Below, in pieces: positions 60,691-64,000 of a DNA stretch of 64,000 nt (position 1 is its first letter; each line of letters begins with the position of its first letter). The notes below the pieces were generated by a model that saw only the letters and a program-made list of their open reading frames with translations, made no database searches and was not told where the DNA came from. The DNA is from Oscillospiraceae bacterium. Lineage in GTDB: Bacteria > Bacillota > Clostridia > Oscillospirales > Oscillospiraceae. The translations under genes and the position numbers were made by a program. Where the stretch lies: positions 247,246 through 311,245 of the forward strand of contig JAFRMX010000023.1 of NCBI GenBank assembly GCA_017430455.1. Reading direction: 5' to 3'.

Positions 60691-63342
60691 CTATTTGGCT
60701 TCAAACCAGTTATCTCCGGCAGAGCATTCCACAGTCAGCGGCACATCGAGCTTCATTGCAGATGTCATCTCATCTGTCACGATCTTTCTGACGGCTTCAA
60801 GTTCGTCTCCGGGTACATCGAAAATCAGTTCGTCGTGCACCTGAAGGATCATCTTCGATCTGTATCCGCCCTCCTTTAGTTTTCCGGAGATATTGATCAT
60901 CGCTATTTTTATGAGATCTGCAGCAGAACCCTGGATCGGAGCATTCATCGCTGCCCTTTTGCCGAACTCTCTTACATTTCGGTTTTTGTCCTTTATCTCG
61001 GGGATCTCACGTCTTCTGCCGCAAAGAGTGCTCACATATCCTTTTTCCTCACAGGAGGCAACTACACTGTCCATATAGGACTTTATTCCGGGATAGCTTC
61101 TATAGTAGCTTTCTATAAATGAATGTGCTTCCCTTCTGGATATTCCGAGCTGTTCAGACAGGCCGAAATCGGATATTCCATATACGATACCGAAATTGAC
61201 TGTCTTGGCCCGCCTTCTCATCTCCTTTGTGACATCCCCGGCTTCTATGCCGAAAACATCACAGGCTGTCTGAGTATGGATATCAATATCGTTTTTAAAG
61301 GCGTTTATCATGGCTTTTTCTCCGGCCATGTGCGCCAGCATCCGAAGCTCTATCTGGTGGTAGTCGGAGGACAGCAGCACATTGCCTTCCGTGGGGAAAA
61401 ATGCCTTTCTTATGAGTCTTCCCTGCTCATCGCGCACGGATATGTTCTGAAGGTTCGGATCGCTCGAGGAAAGGCGCCCGGTCGCTGTGACACACTGGTT
61501 AAATACCGTGTGTATCTTTCCGTCCGGCATTATGAATTTTTTGAGTCCTTCGGCATAAGTGCCCAGTATCTTGGAAGCCTTTCTGTAAGAAAGGATCAGT
61601 CCTGCAATCGGAGAGATAAATTTCAGTTTTTCCAGCACATCGGCTGCAGTGCTCTGCTTTTTCCCGGAGGGAAGACCCATCTCATCAAATAAAACAGAGG
61701 CAAGCTGCTTCGGACTGTTTATATTGAAATCATGTCCTGCAATAGAATAGATCTCTTTTTCAAGCACCGATATCTGCTCTTTCAGCGTCACCGCGATCTC
61801 GGAAAGAACATCTTCTTTGCACCTGATCCCCTCCTCTTCCATATCAAAGAGTATAAAGGTCAGCGGCAGTTCCATATTCCGATAGAGCTCCAGCATGTTT
61901 TTCTCACGGAGCTTATCAACGGCTTTTTCAAAAAGCTTTCCTATGCTCTCCGCCATAAGACATGCATATTCCGTCTCCTCCCGTTCATCAGCTATACGCG
62001 GTCTTGCAGAGGTCCCGTATATACTCTCGAAAGAAGGCGCTTCCAGTCCGAAGTTGCGGAATATATTGTCGGGCGAAGACAGTCCGGAATCAGCGATAAA
62101 GGCGGCGAGGAGCGCGTCATCTTCAAAAGATGCCTTTATGCCCCTGGCCTTAAGGATATGCATGGATTTTTTGATATCAAAGCCTGTTTTCCTGTGCTCT
62201 GATGAGCAGAGATATGAAACAAGCTCTGTGTCGGACAGAAGGTCTTCAGCTTTTACAAAAGCAGAAAGCTTTCCGTTTGAAACTGCAACACCTTTAAACT
62301 CGGAAGAAGCGAACGGTTCACTGCTGCAGGATACGAAAACAAAGCAGTCTCCTTCCAGCAGCTCGCCGGGGCAGAATGGTCCTTCTGCTCTCACCGGTTC
62401 CCCGTTTTCCGGGTCTTTTATTCCTTCCGGGCAAATCGATCCGGATGTACATACACGCTGCTCTTCGGCTTTTTCTCTGTATTTTGCGGCAATCGTTCTC
62501 ATACCAAGGCTCAAGAGATACTCGGTGAGAGAGATATAATCGGGATCAAACGCGCAGCTTTCGGCGCTGATATTTAAAGAGACGTCTTTCTTTATGGTCG
62601 CGAGCCGTTTTGAAAGCAGCGCGCTCTCTTTGTTGTCTCTTATCTTTTCCCCAAGCTTCCCCTTTATCTCAAGTGCGTGGTCCAGTACGTTTTCAACAGA
62701 TCCGTACTCGTAGAGCAGCTTCAGTGCGGTCTTCTCACCCACTCCCGGAATGCCCGGGTAGTTGTCTGAGGAATCACCCATGAGACCTTTGAGATCGGTG
62801 ATCTGAGCCGGAGAGATACCCATTTCATCCTTAAGAGAGGAAACTGTCATCTCGTCCATGTCTGTTATACCCTTTTTCATAAGGAGTACAGTCGTATCCT
62901 CATCTATGAGCTGAAGCAGATCATGGTCCGAGGTAAGTATGATCGACTCGTAGCCCTCCTGATTATCAGACATCGTTCCGATCAGGTCATCAGCTTCTAT
63001 ATCCGGCATCTCCGCCCATCTGATATTGAAAGCATCCAGATAATCACGGACAAGCTTAAACTGCGGAACAAGATCATCAGGGACAGGCTTTCTGCCCCCC
63101 TTATAATCCGGATATATGTCATGGCGGAATGTATGTTTTCCCGCGTCGAACGCTACAAGAATGCTGTCCGGAGATATCAGGTCGATCGCCTTCTGAAGCA
63201 TGTTCGCGAATGCAAATACAGCATTCGTCGGAGTTCCATCCGGCGCCGTCATGCGCATCCCGTAAGCTGTCGCGTAATATCCGCGAAAAAGCATTGAATT
63301 TCCGTCTGCCAGAAGAAGTTTTTTCATAGTCTGTAAACTCAT
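60691..63342 (-). CDS. polA: DNA polymerase I
   Basis: This enzyme acts in gap filling and primer removal. The 883 residues have an N-terminal 5'-3' exonuclease (LLADGNSMLFRGYYA; DIEADDLIGT; GDSSDNYPGIPGVGEKTA about 185), a central domain (about 310-480) without the DxE metal ligands of a proofreading exonuclease, and the polymerase core. The core has LSSSDPNLQNI, motif A DYHQIELRMLAHM (about 660), motif B RRRAKTVNFGIVYG and motif C QVHDELIF (about 840). The ATG at 63342 overlaps the HAD gene stop (ATGA). An internal ATG five codons later is possible. Confidence 0.95.
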   Translation of the reverse strand: MSLQTMKKLLLADGNSMLFRGYYATAYGMRMTAPDGTPTNAVFAFANMLQKAIDLISPDSILVAFDAGKHTFRHDIYPDYKGGRKPVPDDLVPQFKLVRDYLDAFNIRWAEMPDIEADDLIGTMSDNQEGYESIILTSDHDLLQLIDEDTTVLLMKKGITDMDEMTVSSLKDEMGISPAQITDLKGLMGDSSDNYPGIPGVGEKTALKLLYEYGSVENVLDHALEIKGKLGEKIRDNKESALLSKRLATIKKDVSLNISAESCAFDPDYISLTEYLLSLGMRTIAAKYREKAEEQRVCTSGSICPEGIKDPENGEPVRAEGPFCPGELLEGDCFVFVSCSSEPFASSEFKGVAVSNGKLSAFVKAEDLLSDTELVSYLCSSEHRKTGFDIKKSMHILKARGIKASFEDDALLAAFIADSGLSSPDNIFRNFGLEAPSFESIYGTSARPRIADEREETEYACLMAESIGKLFEKAVDKLREKNMLELYRNMELPLTFILFDMEEEGIRCKEDVLSEIAVTLKEQISVLEKEIYSIAGHDFNINSPKQLASVLFDEMGLPSGKKQSTAADVLEKLKFISPIAGLILSYRKASKILGTYAEGLKKFIMPDGKIHTVFNQCVTATGRLSSSDPNLQNISVRDEQGRLIRKAFFPTEGNVLLSSDYHQIELRMLAHMAGEKAMINAFKNDIDIHTQTACDVFGIEAGDVTKEMRRRAKTVNFGIVYGISDFGLSEQLGISRREAHSFIESYYRSYPGIKSYMDSVVASCEEKGYVSTLCGRRREIPEIKDKNRNVREFGKRAAMNAPIQGSAADLIKIAMINISGKLKEGGYRSKMILQVHDELIFDVPGDELEAVRKIVTDEMTSAMKLDVPLTVECSAGDNWFEAK

Positions 63343-64000
63343 TTTCTTTCTGTTTTCTTCGAATTGTTTCTTCCGAAGAATTTCACCGGTTCGTAGGCAT
63401 TTCCGATACGATTCATAAGCACCAGAGCGTCATGCTCGCTTTTATAAGATCTTTTAGGCTGTATCTCGACTTTTTCAAGTCCTTCATCTTCTCTGCCAAG
63501 ATAATCCATCAGAAAGTCGATCGCCGACCCGACCGTAGCCTTTTCGGAATAGATATAGAGCCCGCTCACCCCGCTCATCTGCGTCTGTGGCCTGATGACC
63601 GCCCTGAGACCGTGTTCGGGAATAAACTCTCTGAGTTCAAACGCAATTCTCTTTATCTCTTCATCCACCGCGTTTATCTTAAAATAGACTATCTCCTCCG
63701 GCTCATAGAGTTCTCCCTCCAGATATGAGCGGTAGGGCGATGAGCGCATACGCTCGTAAACCAGCTTTTCCGGCGCTCTCAGTTCACCGCGATGAAAAAT
63801 ACAGGTCCTGTCTTTATGGATCGTATATATAAATTCGCTGACAGAAAGCTCGTCGAGCTTCTTTTTAAGCGCTTTGGAAGCCTCGGCGGGAATGGGCTCA
63901 AAACTCAGATAAGAATTATTCGAGAGGTCGTATACAGCTGCCCCGTCCATCACTATCATCGGGATCTTCAGCATCGCGTCATTCATCTGAATACTGGAGA
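63339..64000 (-). CDS. HAD-superfamily (Cof-type) hydrolase, partial
   Basis: About 220 residues are visible and the frame continues beyond the right edge. The text MIVMDGAAVYDLSNNSYLSFEPIP corresponds to the middle NGA.iyD part of Cof-type HAD phosphatases, followed by the C2 cap domain. The tail has a GSAIDFLMDYLG stretch and GRNNSKK. The N-terminal catalytic DxD lies outside the window. An internal ATG at 63986 is unlikely to be the true start. It is probably the first or an early gene of the polA operon. Confidence 0.7.
   Translation of the reverse strand, partial: SSIQMNDAMLKIPMIVMDGAAVYDLSNNSYLSFEPIPAEASKALKKKLDELSVSEFIYTIHKDRTCIFHRGELRAPEKLVYERMRSSPYRSYLEGELYEPEEIVYFKINAVDEEIKRIAFELREFIPEHGLRAVIRPQTQMSGVSGLYIYSEKATVGSAIDFLMDYLGREDEGLEKVEIQPKRSYKSEHDALVLMNRIGNAYEPVKFFGRNNSKKTERK

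Noticed and set aside
1..64000. tRNA, rRNA, CRISPR arrays and insertion sequences
   Set aside because: No T-loop consensus, rRNA-like stretch, regularly spaced repeats or transposase gene was recognised; a tRNAscan or CRISPR program would be decisive.

Overview
This window looks like a chromosomal segment of an anaerobic, gut-type Clostridia species (Bacillota). The evidence is strong Shine-Dalgarno sites, many GTG and TTG starts, sigmaA-type promoters, a class B sortase, a type III glutamine synthetase, the MurT/GatD lipid II amidation pair, VanW and DegV proteins, and a 2-hydroxyacyl-CoA dehydratase-like pair. No rRNA, tRNA, CRISPR array or insertion sequence was recognised. Both window ends cut a gene: an aminotransferase at 1-235 and a HAD-family protein at 63339-64000.

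Layout. 1-9366 is housekeeping on the minus strand: aminotransferase, htpG-hemW-vanW-metG, a ClC-type (probably fluoride) antiporter, and deoC. 9401-11041 is a small AbrB/ABC-transporter operon with a palindromic operator over its -10. 11046-14506 is an accessory patch next to the 3' end of guaA: a P4-type helicase, a small conserved-looking protein, a LexA/CI-type self-cleaving repressor, a cluster of six iteron-like repeats, and about 300 bp that I cannot explain. 14596-31374 is a remarkable block of glutamine enzymes: guaA, pyrG, a LysR regulator, gatD, murT, glnA (type III), asnB, a second asnB, glmS, purA, purB. 31476-36395 is a four-gene minus-strand unit: FMN enzyme, LRR membrane protein, stand-alone GMP synthetase, condensation-like acyltransferase. 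36501-39463 holds the dehydratase pair plus a 55-residue membrane protein. 39642-42863 holds trmL, two degV genes and srtB. 42970-44949 is a GntR-controlled ABC operon. 45242-47329 is mrp-glyA. 47498-52413 is FHA-SEDS, PBP and ABC-F. 52410-56545 is a CDF exporter and a feo cluster. 56687-64000 is a six-gene operon running HAD, polA, yhaM, lipoprotein, aldo/keto reductase, CYTH.

The most interesting signal is regulatory. Three promoters in the glutamine block (pyrG, glnA, second asnB) each carry a LysR-type dyad with the exact distal half TCATATC, a 5-nt spacer beginning TT, and a degenerate inverted half. In all three the dyad centre lies exactly 54 bp upstream of the first base of an extended -10 (TGN-TANNWT), which is about -65 from the start point. 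Together the three promoters would drive pyrG-guaA, glnA-asnB and asnB2-glmS-purA-purB. The LysR gene sits inside the block, and similar half-sites lie beside its own start. I infer a local regulator that coordinates glutamine synthesis with the main glutamine-amide consumers: CTP, GMP, asparagine, glucosamine and, through an overlapping divergent promoter, lipid II amidation.
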